Shown: one piece after another, positions 23,976-33,861 of the stretch
How the letters are laid out: each line of letters begins with the position of its first letter
Numbering within the stretch: the first letter of the stretch is position 1
Assembly: GCA_030432695.1 (NCBI GenBank)
Contig: JAUILN010000010.1
Location: forward strand, 297,603-361,602
Source: a bacterium
Lineage (GTDB): Bacteria; Planctomycetota; UBA1135; UBA2386
DNA length: 64,000 nt
Direction: 5' to 3'
Made by a program: the position numbers and the translations under genes
Notes under the pieces: model-generated
The model's database searches: none
The model's input: the letters and a program-made list of their open reading frames with translations, nothing else
What the model was told of the DNA's origin: nothing

Positions 23976-25841
23976 ATGCTGCTGGCCTCCGGCGACCCCC
24001 TCCACACCCGGATCCTCGGCCTCCTCGCGGTGGTCGTCGGCACCGGCCTCGGCGTGCAGTGGCTGGCCGCCCGCCTGCGCATCCCGGCGCTGGTCCCGCT
24101 GCTGGTGTCCGGCATCGTGCTCGGCCCGCTACTGGGCATCGTCCGCCCCGCCGAGCAGCTCGGCGCAGCCCAAGGACCGCTGGTCTCCGCGGCGGTCGCA
24201 CTGGTGCTGTTCGAGGGCGGCCTGTCGCTGCGGTTCCGGGAAGCCAGGATGGCCGGTGCCGCGCTGGGCCGACTGATCCTCGCCGGCCTGTTGGTCGGCT
24301 CGATCCTGGTGGGCCTGCTGGCCTGGATGGTGGTCGGACTCGACCCGGCGACCTCGGCGGTGCTCGGCGCGATCCTGGTGGTCACCGGGCCGACGGTGAT
24401 CCAACCGCTGCTCCGCCAGGCGCGGATCGCGCAGCGTCCCGCGACGCTGCTGAAGTGGGAAGGCATCGTCAACGACCCGCTCGGCGCGGTGCTCGCGGTC
24501 GTCGTGTTCCAGATCGCGACCGCCGCCCCGACCCTGGCCGAAGGCGTGTCGACGCTGCTGCCGCAGCTCCTGCTCAACGCACTGCTGGCGCTCGGCGTCG
24601 GCACCGCCGCCGGCGTGTTGATGGGCCTCGCGCTGCGTCGCGGTGGGATCCCCGACCACCTCCACAGCCCGGTGCTCCTGGCCTCGGTGCTGGTGGTCCA
24701 CGCCGGCGTCGAGCACCTCGGCGAGGAAGGCGGACTGCTCGCGGTCACGGCGATGGGTCTGGTCCTCGCCAACGAGGACGACGCGAGCATCGAGGAGATC
24801 CGCCACTTCAAGGAGCAGATCTCGGTGCTGCTGGTGTCGATCCTGTTCGTGGTGCTCTCGGCGTCGCTGCGGGTCGACGACCTCGAGGCGCTGGCCGGCG
24901 CACCGCTGCTGCTGGTGCTCGCGGTGATGTTCGTGGTCCGCCCCGCGGTGATCGGCTTCGCCACCGTCGGCACCGCGGTGAGCTGGCGCGAACGTCTGCT
25001 CCTGACCTGGGTCGCACCGCGTGGCGTGGTCGCGGCGGCGGTGGCCGGCGCCTTCTCGCTGCGACTTCGCGACGCCGGACACGAGGACGCGCGGCTGCTG
25101 GTGCCGATCGTGTTCGGAGTGATCCTCACGACCGTGATCCTGCAGGGTCTCACCACCGCACCCCTGGCGCGCCGCCTCGGGCTCAGCGTCCGCGACGGCA
25201 CCGGGCTGCTGATCGTCGGCGCGTCGTCGTGGGGGCTCGCGCTGGGCGAAGCCCTGACCCGCGCCGGCGCTCGCGTGATCCTCGCCGACACCCGCTACAA
25301 CCGCGTATCGCGCGCGCGGCGCCGTGGCCAGCAGACCTGGTTCGGCGACGTCCTCGGTGAGGACTCCGACTACGACCTGCCGCTCGAGCAGCTGTCGTGG
25401 GTGCTCGCCGCGACCGACGACGACTCCTACAACGCGCTGGTCTGCGTGGAGTTCGCCCGCGACCTGGGCAAGGAACGCACCGTACAGCTCACTCCCGAGA
25501 TCCAGGAGCGCGACCGGCGTGAGGCGGGCTCCAGCACTCGTGGCGTCACGCCCTGGGGTGCGGCCGGGAGCTACAAGGCGTTGGCCGCGGCCTTCTGGGC
25601 CCGGCAGCAGTTCAAGGTCACGCGGCTCAGCGAGGAGTACACGCTGGAGGACCTGATGGTGCGCAACCCGCGCGCGGTCCTGCTGTTCGCGGTCGACGAC
25701 GGCCGGGTCGCGCCGCTCGATCCCGAGATCCGCAGCAAGCCGGCGGGCACCCGGATCGTGTGGCTCGAGGAGAAGGCACGCTGGCTGTGGGCGAACACCG
25801 AGGACGAAGCGGAGGCTTCGTCGCCCGAGAACCCGAGCTGA
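23976..25841 (+). CDS. CPA-type cation/proton antiporter with TrkA-N (RCK) domain
   Basis: The 621-residue membrane protein exchanges Na+ or K+ for protons across the cytoplasmic membrane. About a dozen hydrophobic segments cover residues 10-400. Family signatures are LFEGGLSLRFRE, the ion-site-like VVTGPTVIQPLLRQARI, and LLKWEGIVNDPLGAVLAV with its Asn-Asp pair. From residue about 407 a soluble nucleotide-binding domain follows (GLLIVGASSWGLALGEALTR, VILADTRYNRVSRAR, VLAATDDDSYNALVCVEFAR), the RCK/TrkA-N fold that gates such transporters by NAD(H) or c-di-AMP-like ligands. The start at 23976 is preceded by a GAGACT box. It converges with the dehydrogenase gene at 25858. Confidence 0.85.
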   Translation: MLLASGDPLHTRILGLLAVVVGTGLGVQWLAARLRIPALVPLLVSGIVLGPLLGIVRPAEQLGAAQGPLVSAAVALVLFEGGLSLRFREARMAGAALGRLILAGLLVGSILVGLLAWMVVGLDPATSAVLGAILVVTGPTVIQPLLRQARIAQRPATLLKWEGIVNDPLGAVLAVVVFQIATAAPTLAEGVSTLLPQLLLNALLALGVGTAAGVLMGLALRRGGIPDHLHSPVLLASVLVVHAGVEHLGEEGGLLAVTAMGLVLANEDDASIEEIRHFKEQISVLLVSILFVVLSASLRVDDLEALAGAPLLLVLAVMFVVRPAVIGFATVGTAVSWRERLLLTWVAPRGVVAAAVAGAFSLRLRDAGHEDARLLVPIVFGVILTTVILQGLTTAPLARRLGLSVRDGTGLLIVGASSWGLALGEALTRAGARVILADTRYNRVSRARRRGQQTWFGDVLGEDSDYDLPLEQLSWVLAATDDDSYNALVCVEFARDLGKERTVQLTPEIQERDRREAGSSTRGVTPWGAAGSYKALAAAFWARQQFKVTRLSEEYTLEDLMVRNPRAVLLFAVDDGRVAPLDPEIRSKPAGTRIVWLEEKARWLWANTEDEAEASSPENPS

Positions 25842-25857
25842 GGCGCCGAGGTCGCGC

Positions 25858-27231
25858 TCAGTCGATCCGCGCGATCCGGAAGATCGCCGTCTGGGTGAGA
25901 ACCAGCAGTCGACCCTCGGGATCGAACTGCAGGTCGAGCGGCTTGTTCTGGTTCGACTGGATCGCAAAGCGCAGGAACACCGACTCGTCGTCGATGTCGG
26001 TCGCCGCCGCGCCCGAGACGGCGAAGCGCTCCACGATCTCCTCGTCGTAGAAGCTGCCGAACAGGCTCGACGCGTGGGCGGCGGGCCACCGGTCACCGAC
26101 CGACACCGGGCCGCGGAACGCGAGGCCGGTTGGCACCACGACGTCGGGCCAGTGGCGGAGCACCGGGCCGGTCAGGGCACCGAAGGTCTCGCCATTCGCT
26201 CCCCACTCGTAGTTGCGCCCGCCCTGCAGGAGCAGCAGCTCGTCGTCGGTCGCCGGACCGTTGTCGGCACCGAACAGGCCACCGGTCGCCGGGTGGCACG
26301 CGAGCGCGAACACGTTGCGCAGCCCCTTGCAGAACACCGGGGAGAGCGGGTCCGGGTTGTCGGCCGGTACCGAGCCATCCTCGGGATCGAAGCGCAGGAT
26401 CTTGCCGGCCAGGTCCTGATCGTCCTGTGCGCGGAACGGATCTTCGTTGTCGCCGACCGAGACCAGCAACATCCCATCGGCGTCGAAGGCCAGCGCACCG
26501 CCATTGTTGATCCCCGACGCCGGCAGGCCGTCGACCAGGACCACGAGGTCGGTGCCCGTCCCTCCGCCGTCTATCCAACGCAGCACCTGCGCACGGACCG
26601 CGTCGCCGGGACCGTCGGGCACGACGGCCATCGCGAAGACCCGGGCATCGTTCGCGAAGTCGGGACTCAGCGCGATGCCGAGCAATCCGCGGTGGCCTCC
26701 GTTCGCGACCGAGACCTGCGCGAACGGCTGGGCCTGCAACGTGCCGTCGACCCCGATCACGCGGATCGAACCGGTCAGCAGCTCACCGACGAACAGCCGA
26801 CCGTCGGGCGCGATCGCGAACTTGGCCGGCGGTTGGGCCAGCACGGCGACGCGCTCGGCCGTGTAGCCCGGCTCCAGCACGGCGATCTCGGCGGGCAATG
26901 CGACGCCGACCGCGAGGTCGAGCGTCGCCTGCAGCATGCGCCCCTCGACCGTGCCGTCGACGGTGTAGGTGTTGCGCGGCACGACCTCGGTCGGGGCTCC
27001 CGACACGGCGCCCGTGGCCGCATCGAAGACCAGCCCGGCGGGCAGGTCGGGACGGACCTGCAGCGCGGCGCCCGCGAACACCGCCTGCGGCGCAAACGCC
27101 ACCGACTCGCCGACGCGCAGCAGCTGCGGCTCGGAGCCGTAGTCGAGCTGCGGCGCCACGGCCCCGCCTCCCGAACCGCACGCGGCGAGCAACACCGCGA
27201 GCACGCCAGCACCCGCGATCCGCGCGCTCAC
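25858..27231 (-). CDS. PQQ-dependent sugar dehydrogenase-like lipoprotein
   Basis: The 457-residue protein begins with a lipoprotein signal (IAGAGVLAVLLAACGSGGG, lipobox LAAC). An Ig-like putative stretch is followed by the six-bladed GSDH propeller of glucose/sorbosone dehydrogenases: GLLGIALSPDFANDARVFAM, INNGGALAFDADGMLLVSVG, AGKILRFDPEDGSVPADNP and CKGLRNVFALACHPATGGLF. These enzymes use PQQ to oxidise aldose sugars in the periplasm; PQQ synthesis genes are not in this window, so the cofactor state is unknown. Its ATG overlaps the stop of the DUF1501 gene by four bases (27228-27231), so it is the third gene of the DUF1800-DUF1501 operon. Confidence 0.8.
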   Translation of the reverse strand: MSARIAGAGVLAVLLAACGSGGGAVAPQLDYGSEPQLLRVGESVAFAPQAVFAGAALQVRPDLPAGLVFDAATGAVSGAPTEVVPRNTYTVDGTVEGRMLQATLDLAVGVALPAEIAVLEPGYTAERVAVLAQPPAKFAIAPDGRLFVGELLTGSIRVIGVDGTLQAQPFAQVSVANGGHRGLLGIALSPDFANDARVFAMAVVPDGPGDAVRAQVLRWIDGGGTGTDLVVLVDGLPASGINNGGALAFDADGMLLVSVGDNEDPFRAQDDQDLAGKILRFDPEDGSVPADNPDPLSPVFCKGLRNVFALACHPATGGLFGADNGPATDDELLLLQGGRNYEWGANGETFGALTGPVLRHWPDVVVPTGLAFRGPVSVGDRWPAAHASSLFGSFYDEEIVERFAVSGAAATDIDDESVFLRFAIQSNQNKPLDLQFDPEGRLLVLTQTAIFRIARID

Positions 27232-28502
27232 AGCAGCAGATCGACGGTGTCGCCGATCTCCCAGGCCTCGCCGAAGACCCGGCTCGGATCGGACATCCCG
27301 AGGTGGCCCTCGAGCAGGTTCGAGTAGACGGCCCGGAAGTCGAGGCCGTAGGCGAGGTTGTCAGCGGCGAGATCGGAGTCGGTCAACTCGGGGCCGTGCA
27401 GCCCGCCGCGAACGTTGCCACCCATCACCAGCACGCAGCCCGCCTCGCCGTGGTCGGTTCCCCCGGAGCCGTTCTCGAAGCAGCGCCGCCCGAACTCCGA
27501 CATCACCACGATCACCGCCTGGTCCCAGACGCCCAGAGCCTTCAGGTCGGTGACGAGGTCCTCGATCCCCTCGTCCAGGGTCTGCATCAGGCCGGCGTGC
27601 GCGCCACTGACCCCACCCTGACCGGCGTGAGTGTCGAAGCCACCGAAACCGGTGTAGTAGATCCGCGTCTCGAAGCTGGCGTGCACCATCCGCGCGACGT
27701 CCTGCAGGAGCCGCGACAACGTGCGGTTGCGGTAGCTGACGATCGACACGTAGTCGCTGACCGCGGCCTCCATCCGGTCGGTCAGCGCGTGGCCGACCTG
27801 CAACGCGTCGCGGGTGACCGACCGACCACGGACCTCGAGCATCTCCCGGACGATCTCCAGGCGTCGACGGTGATTCGGCTGCGAGGCCCAGTCCGGCTCG
27901 AAGCGGAACCGACTCATCGAACCGAGGTTCAGCGGATTGCTCGCACCGCCGGTGAACGAGTGGTGGCGGCCACGGCCGATCGACACCGCGCCCAGCGTGC
28001 TCGGCGCCTCCAGGTCGGCGTATCGGCCGATCCAACCGCTGGCCGCGGACAGCAGGCCCTCGCGCTGACCGGTGGCCCAGACCAACTTGCTCTGCTCGTG
28101 GCTGCCGTTCGCCTGCGGATAGCCGACCTTCTGCACCACCGCCAACTCGCCGTCGCGGTAGAGCTGGGCCAGGAACGGCATCGACGGGTGCATGCGATAC
28201 CGGTCGGTGGCGAACGCACCGGAGTCGAGCGCCAGCGTGTTCTGGGCGGGCAGCGCCAGGTTCGGCCGCTGGGTCGCGTAGCTCGGCAGGCCTTGCGGCA
28301 CCAGCATGTTGAGCGAGTCGTTGCCGCCGTCGAGTTCGACGACCACCAGGAAGTTGTCGGTCGGCACCGGCGCGGGCGGCGCGACCGCGGCGGCGAGCCG
28401 GTCGATCGGGCCCAGCGCGCCGAGGCCGAAGGCGCCCAGCGCTGTGCGCATCGCATCGCGGCGCGAGAAGCCGCGGGAATCGTCGGAGTCCAGTGTGCTC
28501 AT
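27228..28502 (-). CDS. DUF1501 exported protein (sulfatase-like fold), with Tat-like signal
   Basis: The 424-residue protein has a twin-arginine-like start (SRRDAMRTALGAFGLGALGP), consistent with export in folded form. The family resembles alkaline-phosphatase/sulfatase proteins: VELDGGNDSLNMLVPQG near residue 50, GFGGFDTHAGQGG in the middle, and VVMSEFGRRCFENGSGGTDH with GEAGCVLVMGGNV at about 320-350. Catalysis has not been shown for DUF1501. It is almost always paired with DUF1800, as here: the DUF1800 stop at 28516 lies 13 bases upstream, and GAGGAG serves as ribosome binding site. It overlaps the dehydrogenase gene downstream. Confidence 0.85.
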   Translation of the reverse strand: MSTLDSDDSRGFSRRDAMRTALGAFGLGALGPIDRLAAAVAPPAPVPTDNFLVVVELDGGNDSLNMLVPQGLPSYATQRPNLALPAQNTLALDSGAFATDRYRMHPSMPFLAQLYRDGELAVVQKVGYPQANGSHEQSKLVWATGQREGLLSAASGWIGRYADLEAPSTLGAVSIGRGRHHSFTGGASNPLNLGSMSRFRFEPDWASQPNHRRRLEIVREMLEVRGRSVTRDALQVGHALTDRMEAAVSDYVSIVSYRNRTLSRLLQDVARMVHASFETRIYYTGFGGFDTHAGQGGVSGAHAGLMQTLDEGIEDLVTDLKALGVWDQAVIVVMSEFGRRCFENGSGGTDHGEAGCVLVMGGNVRGGLHGPELTDSDLAADNLAYGLDFRAVYSNLLEGHLGMSDPSRVFGEAWEIGDTVDLLL

Positions 28503-28515
28503 CTCGTTCGGCTCC

Positions 28516-30057
28516 TCATCGCAGCATCGCGTCTTCGTGGTTGGCCAAGATGTAGAGCAGGCCGCGCACGCGGATGCTCAGGTGGTCGGCGTTCTCGTGG
28601 TCGAACGGATCGACCACCAGCGAGTCGTCCCAACGGACGTCGTGGTCGAGGTAGTCGACGAGCAGCTCGCGCTCCGCGTCGACGAGACTCACGTCGAGCA
28701 ACGAGGCGTAGTGGTCGACCACCATCCCGGCATCGGGATCCCCGGCCGGCAGCCCCAGGGTGATGCCCTCCTGGGTGTGGAAGTCACGCTGCAGGATCAC
28801 CTCGCGGACCAGGTTGGCGCGCTCGACCATGCCTTCCGCCGACAGCCACTGCGGCCCCTGCGGCCAGCCGAACACCGACGGCGGCATGGACGGGACCTGG
28901 GCCAACGCTTCCAGCTCGCGGCGGAGCACCGACGGCTCGACCGTCAGACCGGTCGCTCTAACGAAGCCCACCGCGTAGTCGATCGGGCTCTTCACCATCG
29001 TCTTGTGGCCGGAGTAGAACGCGTTCGACAGGAACAGCGACCGCAGGATCGGCCGCATCTCGTAGTCGTGCGCGCGGATCAGCGACGCGAGGTTGTTCAC
29101 CTGCGCGGCAGACGGTGCGTCGGAGACGAACTCCAACAGCAGCTTCTCGGCCAGCCACCGGTCGACCCGCAGGTGCTCGAACGTCGCATCGACGACCAGC
29201 GCGTAGTCGTCCTCGGCCTCGCCGTTGCTGCGGACGACCACGTCGTCGAACAGCACCTTGGCGAAGATGTCCTTGCGCTCGGCGTCGAACTCGGTGTGTC
29301 GCAGGTTGGTCTGCGCATCGAGCCGGTTGCGGTAGCCGGTGAAGGCCCGCGACGCCTCCTGGATGTCGAGTTCCGTGTAGCCGTTGTCGGCGCCGACGGT
29401 GAACAGCTCGAAGAACTCGCGCGCGAAGTTCTCGTTCGGCTCGCCCTTCACGCTCGAGGTGCCATCGAGCCACTCGAGCATCGCGCTGTCGCGGGCCATC
29501 TCGAGGACCAGATCCCGGAAGTTGCCGAGGCCGTGGTTCCTGAGCCGGTCGACGTAGGTCACCATCCAGCGGCGCTCGCCGGCATTGAGCACCGAGCTCG
29601 AGACCGCGAAGTGGTCGTGCCAGAACAGCGCGAGCCGCTCCTGGAACGGGTGCTTGGTGTGCATCATCAGGTGCAACCACCGCTCGGCGATCTGGTCGCC
29701 GGAGGGGAACTGGCCCTCGAGGCCCGGCGGGTCGTCCTGACGAACCAACAGCAGATCGGCGTCTTGCTCGACCTGCGTGGACCCGTCGACCGGGAAGTCG
29801 AGCATCGCGTCGACGAAGGCCGGCACGCCGTCCGACGCGATCGAAGCACGAGCTTCGGCCGACAGACCGAACTGGCTGCGCAACAGCAGCTGGTCGACGT
29901 CGTCCGCGGAGAACTCGCCCTTCTGCGCGAAAGATGCGGCAGGGTCGCCCCCGCCGACCTCCCCGCCGCCGCCTCCCGAACCGCACGAAGCCAGTGCCCC
30001 GCAGAGCGCCAGCGTGCCGAGACCGCCGCGCGGCCGCACCGATGTCTTCCAGGTCAT
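28516..30057 (-). CDS. DUF1800 lipoprotein
   Basis: The 513-residue protein starts best at the ATG at 30057, with GAGAGGGGG about nine bases upstream; an ATG at 30066 would sit on that SD. It has a lipoprotein signal (GLGTLALCGALASCGSG, lipobox LASC). The DUF1800 domain includes DDVDQLLLRSQFGLS, PLFHDHF-like ALFWHDHFAVSSSV, REFFELFTVGADNGYTELDI, QEASRAFTGYRN and SLFLSNAFYSG. DUF1800 and DUF1501 proteins are encoded together and both are exported; their joint function is unknown. It heads the three-gene operon down to 25858. A divergent secreted protein gene starts at 30414. Confidence 0.85.
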   Translation of the reverse strand: MTWKTSVRPRGGLGTLALCGALASCGSGGGGGEVGGGDPAASFAQKGEFSADDVDQLLLRSQFGLSAEARASIASDGVPAFVDAMLDFPVDGSTQVEQDADLLLVRQDDPPGLEGQFPSGDQIAERWLHLMMHTKHPFQERLALFWHDHFAVSSSVLNAGERRWMVTYVDRLRNHGLGNFRDLVLEMARDSAMLEWLDGTSSVKGEPNENFAREFFELFTVGADNGYTELDIQEASRAFTGYRNRLDAQTNLRHTEFDAERKDIFAKVLFDDVVVRSNGEAEDDYALVVDATFEHLRVDRWLAEKLLLEFVSDAPSAAQVNNLASLIRAHDYEMRPILRSLFLSNAFYSGHKTMVKSPIDYAVGFVRATGLTVEPSVLRRELEALAQVPSMPPSVFGWPQGPQWLSAEGMVERANLVREVILQRDFHTQEGITLGLPAGDPDAGMVVDHYASLLDVSLVDAERELLVDYLDHDVRWDDSLVVDPFDHENADHLSIRVRGLLYILANHEDAMLR

Positions 30058-30413
30058 GTCGAACATCCCCCTCTCGGCCCGCTCTGTCGGCGCAGCGACG
30101 CACGAGCCTGAGCCGCGGCTCGGGATGGGACGAGGCTGCGTCCGGTTGCGGGACCGCGAGGGTTCGTCCGGCCGGCGGACGCCCGATGTGCGGTTCGCGG
30201 ATCGCCCGAGAGGGTCATCACCGGCTGCGAGACGATTCCGAGGTGCCTCACCGCACACGCAAGTGCCAGTGGATGCGCCGCTTCCACCGCGACTCCGGCG
30301 GCTTCTGCACGACCGTCCGCCGGGCATCGAGCATCTGCGGCACGGCACTCGCCTCGTCCTGGTCGATGCCGACTCCCGGCGATCCCGATCCCTACGACCC
30401 GAAAGGAACCACC
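30058..30413. other. Divergent intergenic region
   Basis: About 356 bases separate the DUF1800 start (minus) from the secreted-protein start (plus). It carries the GAGAGGGGG ribosome binding site of the former and GAAAGGA about eight bases before the latter. Otherwise it is GC-rich with no clear -10/-35 pair that I can support. Confidence 0.4.
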
Positions 30414-31046
30414 ATGTCGCTCCCCACCCTGCTCCGCGGCACCGCCCTCCTGCTCCTCGCCGCCGCTCCCCTCGCCAGCCAGCAGACCCTCACGCTCCGC
30501 GGCGAACTCGACGAGGGCCGTTCGACCGGCTGCTACTACTGCCCGAACGTGCCCTACACGGTCAAGTTCAGCGAGACCCCGGTGCGCAGCGCCACGGTCG
30601 ACCTGCAGTTCTACAAGGACCTGAGTGCGCAGCTCGTGCTGACCGGCATCTGGGACACCAGCACCACACCGGCCGGCCTCGAGGTCACCTCGGTCACGGT
30701 GGTCGGCGAGACGCTGTCGTTCCCGACCAACGCGCGCACCGGCCGCGACGCGCGGTTCATCGTGCACGGCCCAGCCGGAGCCGGCGCCAGCACACAGACC
30801 GCGCTGATGCTGTCGCTCGGCAGCGGCTTCCTGCCGCTGTTCGGATCCGCCGCGCTGATCGATCCGAGCACCGCTCTGGTCGTCGATGCCGGCCCGCTCG
30901 GGCTCGACGGCCAGCGCGAGACCACGCTGCCGGTCCCCACCGACGCCGGCTTGATCGGACTGCGCCTGTGGAGCCAGGCGGTCATCACCCCGGCCGGCAG
31001 CCAGCCGCTGTTCTCGAACCCCGGCCGCACCGACATCGACCGCTGA
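30414..31046 (+). CDS. Secreted protein with CxxC motif, 210 aa
   Basis: The ATG at 30414 follows GAAAGGA and gives a signal peptide (LLRGTALLLLAAAPLASQQT). The mature part starts TLRGELDEGRSTGCYYCPNV, with one CYYC pair that may form a disulfide or bind metal. The rest is beta-rich (VPYTVKFSE, ATVDLQFYKDLSAQLVLTGI, LIGLRLWSQAVITPAGS) and ends NPGRTDIDR. The ending SQAVITPAG resembles C-terminal parts of other exported proteins of this bacterial group. Function is unknown. It is divergent from the DUF1800 operon and converges with the vWA operon. Confidence 0.6.
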   Translation: MSLPTLLRGTALLLLAAAPLASQQTLTLRGELDEGRSTGCYYCPNVPYTVKFSETPVRSATVDLQFYKDLSAQLVLTGIWDTSTTPAGLEVTSVTVVGETLSFPTNARTGRDARFIVHGPAGAGASTQTALMLSLGSGFLPLFGSAALIDPSTALVVDAGPLGLDGQRETTLPVPTDAGLIGLRLWSQAVITPAGSQPLFSNPGRTDIDR

Positions 31047-31065
31047 ACGCGCGTCACGCGCCCGT

Positions 31066-33861
31066 TCAGCGACGCCGCGCGGCGCGGCGCCGCGCCCGGT
31101 CGAGGACCGAGCCCAGCCCCGAGTCGTCGTCGGATCCTGCGGGAGCCGGCGCCGACGCCGACGCCGCGGGCTGCTTCGGCGCTGCGGCCGGCGGCGGCGC
31201 GCTGCCGATCGGTCCCGACGACCGGCGTTCCTCCGCGGACGGCGCCTGCCCGACCGCGGCCTTTGCCGGCGCCCGTCGCGCCAGCTTCGGCAGCGGCACC
31301 GCCGGCAACCGCAGGTCGAGCCGCCGCACCACGATCTCCAGCAGGAGCAGCGCGAGCGCCAACCACAGGAACCACTCGCCGACCGCGCGGAACCCGACGC
31401 TGTCGCGCGGGCCCTCGAACAGCTCGGCCAGCGGCGGGTCGATCCGACCGCCGGTCAGCTCCGCGAGCTCGGCGAGCAGCTTCGGCCCTTCACCGGGATC
31501 GGTGCGCGGCTCGAACTCGGGCGAGTAGGGCAACGTCACCGGCGCCACCACCACCGCGCGGTCGGCGCCGACCTGCACCGCGGCCCGGAACGCCCCCGCC
31601 TCGCTGAGCGGGAAGCGTGCCTCGAGACGCCGCTCGTCGAGCCGTTCGAGATGCAGCGTGTCGACGACGCCGTCGGGCGCGCGCACCAACGCCTGCAGGC
31701 CGGCGAGCAGGCCCTCGCGACCCTCGGCGAGTTCGACCGTCAGCACCGCCTCGTGGCCCTCGCGGCGCAGGTCGGCCCACACGTCCTCGTTGGCGTGGCT
31801 GCCGCCGAGCCACCGCACCACGGTCGCGAAGAAGTCGGTGAAGCCGTCCCAGCTACCGAGTCGACCGGTGTGCTCGCCGTCGACCTCGCCGAGGAAGGCT
31901 GCCGAGCGACCGAGACCGCGCTGCCAGAACGAGAACACCGGTGCACCGACGTCGTCGGCCGAGCGCAGCCCGACGCTGGCGCCGCTCTGCAGGTAGCCGA
32001 GCGAGTAGCCGCCCAACTCCGGGAAGGCCTTGCCACCCAGTGGATCGCCGACACCGAGCAGGTCCGGCAACACGTCGACCGCCACCGGATCGCGGGCGAA
32101 CGACGAGCGCGCCACCTGCAGCGTCTCCTGCGCGAACACCCGCGGCAGGTCCTTGACCTCGCTGACGAACTTGCAGCGCCCGCCACCGAGGCGCGCCAGG
32201 TCGAGCAGCAGCGACGCGTCGCTGTCGGTCGGCTGGCCTAGGCCGATCACCGACAGCGTGATGCCGGCGCTGCGCAGCTTCGGGATCAGGCCGCGGTAGT
32301 CGCCGGGCTCCTCCGAGTCGTTGGCGTCGGCGAACAGCACCATGTGCTTGGTGGAATGGTCGGTCTCGGCCAGCTCGTCGGCCATCGCCTCGAGGGCCTC
32401 GAACACGAAGATGCCGCCGCCGCCCGACTCGATCTGCGCCACCCTGCGGATGATCGGCTCGCGGTCGAGCACGTCGCTCATCGGCACCACCACATGGGCG
32501 CTCGAATCGACCGCGATCACCGAGCAGGCGTCGGCCGGCCCCAGCAGCTCCACCGCGGCGATGGTGCCGGCGTTTGCCAGGTCCATCTTGGTCTTGCCGC
32601 CACCCGCCGGCGCCATCATCGAGCCCGAACGGTCGAGCGCGATCGCCATCGCCAGCCCGAAGCGGCGCTGCTCCTGTCGGACCTCCATCGTCACCGGCAG
32701 CACTTCCTCGACCGGCGAGCGGTGGTAGCCGCCGATGCCGAACGAGGCCTGGCCGCCGGTCATCAACAGACCGCCGCCGAAGTCGGAGACCCAGGCGCGC
32801 AGCACGTCCATCGCGCCGACCGGCAGGTCGTCGGCCGGAACGTTCTCGAGGACCACGCAGCGGAAGCCATCGAGGCGGTCGAGATCGAGCGGCGCGCTGG
32901 CCGCGCCGGTGACCATCACGTCGATGCCGGCCTTCTGCAGCGCATCGAGCAGGCGCCCGGGCCGCCCGCCTTCAGGCGAGACCAACAGCACCCGGTCGCC
33001 GCCCATGGCGCGCACCACCGCGCTGGCCCGGTCGTTCTCCGGCACGCGGTCGTCGTTGTCGGCGATCTCGACGTCGTAGCGGTGCACGCCGGCGTCGACC
33101 AACCGGTCCTCGAACACGATGCGGTTCACGCCGGGCCGCAGCGAGTGGCGCCCCTCGGCGATCACCTGGCCGTCTCGGACCAGGCGGAACGGCACCTCGC
33201 CGGCCCGCTCGGAGCGGATCCAGGCCGAGAACCGGAACGGCTCGCCGACCGCGACCTCGCCCGGCAGCGCGATCTCCTCGACCGCCAGGTCGGTGACGCC
33301 CGGCCGCTCGACTGGCACCGCATCGAGGCGCACGCCGCGGCGCAGCGCCGCGCGCGCCGCCGCCAACGGCCGACCCCCGGTGCTCTCGCCGTCGCTGACC
33401 AACAGCACGCTGCCGTTGCGATTCGGCGGGATCAGCGCGAGCGCCCGGTCGAGCGCGGTCGCCAGGTCGGTCGCGTCGCGGTCGACCTCACGGCGGGTGC
33501 CGGCGGTCATCGACAGCGCACCCACCGCCTCGGTCGGCGAGGTCTCGACCACCGAGTCGCGGCCGAACGCCACCACCGCGATCCGGTCGCCGACCCGCGC
33601 CCCTTCGACGGCACCCTCGAACAGCTCGCCGGCCCGCTCCTCGGCCGCGGCTCCGACCGACCGCGAGCGATCGACGACCAACACCAGGTCGCGGCCCGAC
33701 TCGCCGGTGCTGTAGTGCGGCTCGGCGAGCGCGGTGAGCAATGCCAGCAACAGCAGCGCGCGCAGCACCCCGACCAGCGGCCGCTCGGCGAAGCGGCGCC
33801 GCAGCAGCAGGACCACCGGGATCACCAACAGATACGCCTCGGGGCGCACGAACTCGATCAC
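31066..33861 (-). CDS. Membrane protein with two vWA domains
   Basis: The start is the GTG at 33861. It overlaps the previous stop as GTGA, and GGAGG lies eight bases upstream, so the extension to 33888 is rejected. The 931-residue protein starts with two membrane segments (YLLVIPVVLLLRRRF and VGVLRALLLLALLTALAE). It continues with a vWA domain (LVLVVDRSRSVG, MIDAS-like DRSRS), an Ig-like part, a glutamine-amidotransferase-like part (VLRAWVSDFGGGLLMTGGQA) and a second vWA domain (AIALDRSGSMMAP). A membrane segment (WFLWLALALLLLEIVVRRLD) and a Pro/Ala-rich tail finish it. It is the last gene of the MoxR operon, whose products probably act together at the membrane in assembly or quality control; this is inference. 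Confidence 0.8.
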   Translation of the reverse strand: MIEFVRPEAYLLVIPVVLLLRRRFAERPLVGVLRALLLLALLTALAEPHYSTGESGRDLVLVVDRSRSVGAAAEERAGELFEGAVEGARVGDRIAVVAFGRDSVVETSPTEAVGALSMTAGTRREVDRDATDLATALDRALALIPPNRNGSVLLVSDGESTGGRPLAAARAALRRGVRLDAVPVERPGVTDLAVEEIALPGEVAVGEPFRFSAWIRSERAGEVPFRLVRDGQVIAEGRHSLRPGVNRIVFEDRLVDAGVHRYDVEIADNDDRVPENDRASAVVRAMGGDRVLLVSPEGGRPGRLLDALQKAGIDVMVTGAASAPLDLDRLDGFRCVVLENVPADDLPVGAMDVLRAWVSDFGGGLLMTGGQASFGIGGYHRSPVEEVLPVTMEVRQEQRRFGLAMAIALDRSGSMMAPAGGGKTKMDLANAGTIAAVELLGPADACSVIAVDSSAHVVVPMSDVLDREPIIRRVAQIESGGGGIFVFEALEAMADELAETDHSTKHMVLFADANDSEEPGDYRGLIPKLRSAGITLSVIGLGQPTDSDASLLLDLARLGGGRCKFVSEVKDLPRVFAQETLQVARSSFARDPVAVDVLPDLLGVGDPLGGKAFPELGGYSLGYLQSGASVGLRSADDVGAPVFSFWQRGLGRSAAFLGEVDGEHTGRLGSWDGFTDFFATVVRWLGGSHANEDVWADLRREGHEAVLTVELAEGREGLLAGLQALVRAPDGVVDTLHLERLDERRLEARFPLSEAGAFRAAVQVGADRAVVVAPVTLPYSPEFEPRTDPGEGPKLLAELAELTGGRIDPPLAELFEGPRDSVGFRAVGEWFLWLALALLLLEIVVRRLDLRLPAVPLPKLARRAPAKAAVGQAPSAEERRSSGPIGSAPPPAAAPKQPAASASAPAPAGSDDDSGLGSVLDRARRRAARRR

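Noticed and set aside
21223..24201. 992-codon minus-strand frame
   Set aside because: It lies opposite gpmA, sppA, the FliL-like gene and the antiporter, all with clear motifs; composition is His/Asp/Arg-rich shadow type.
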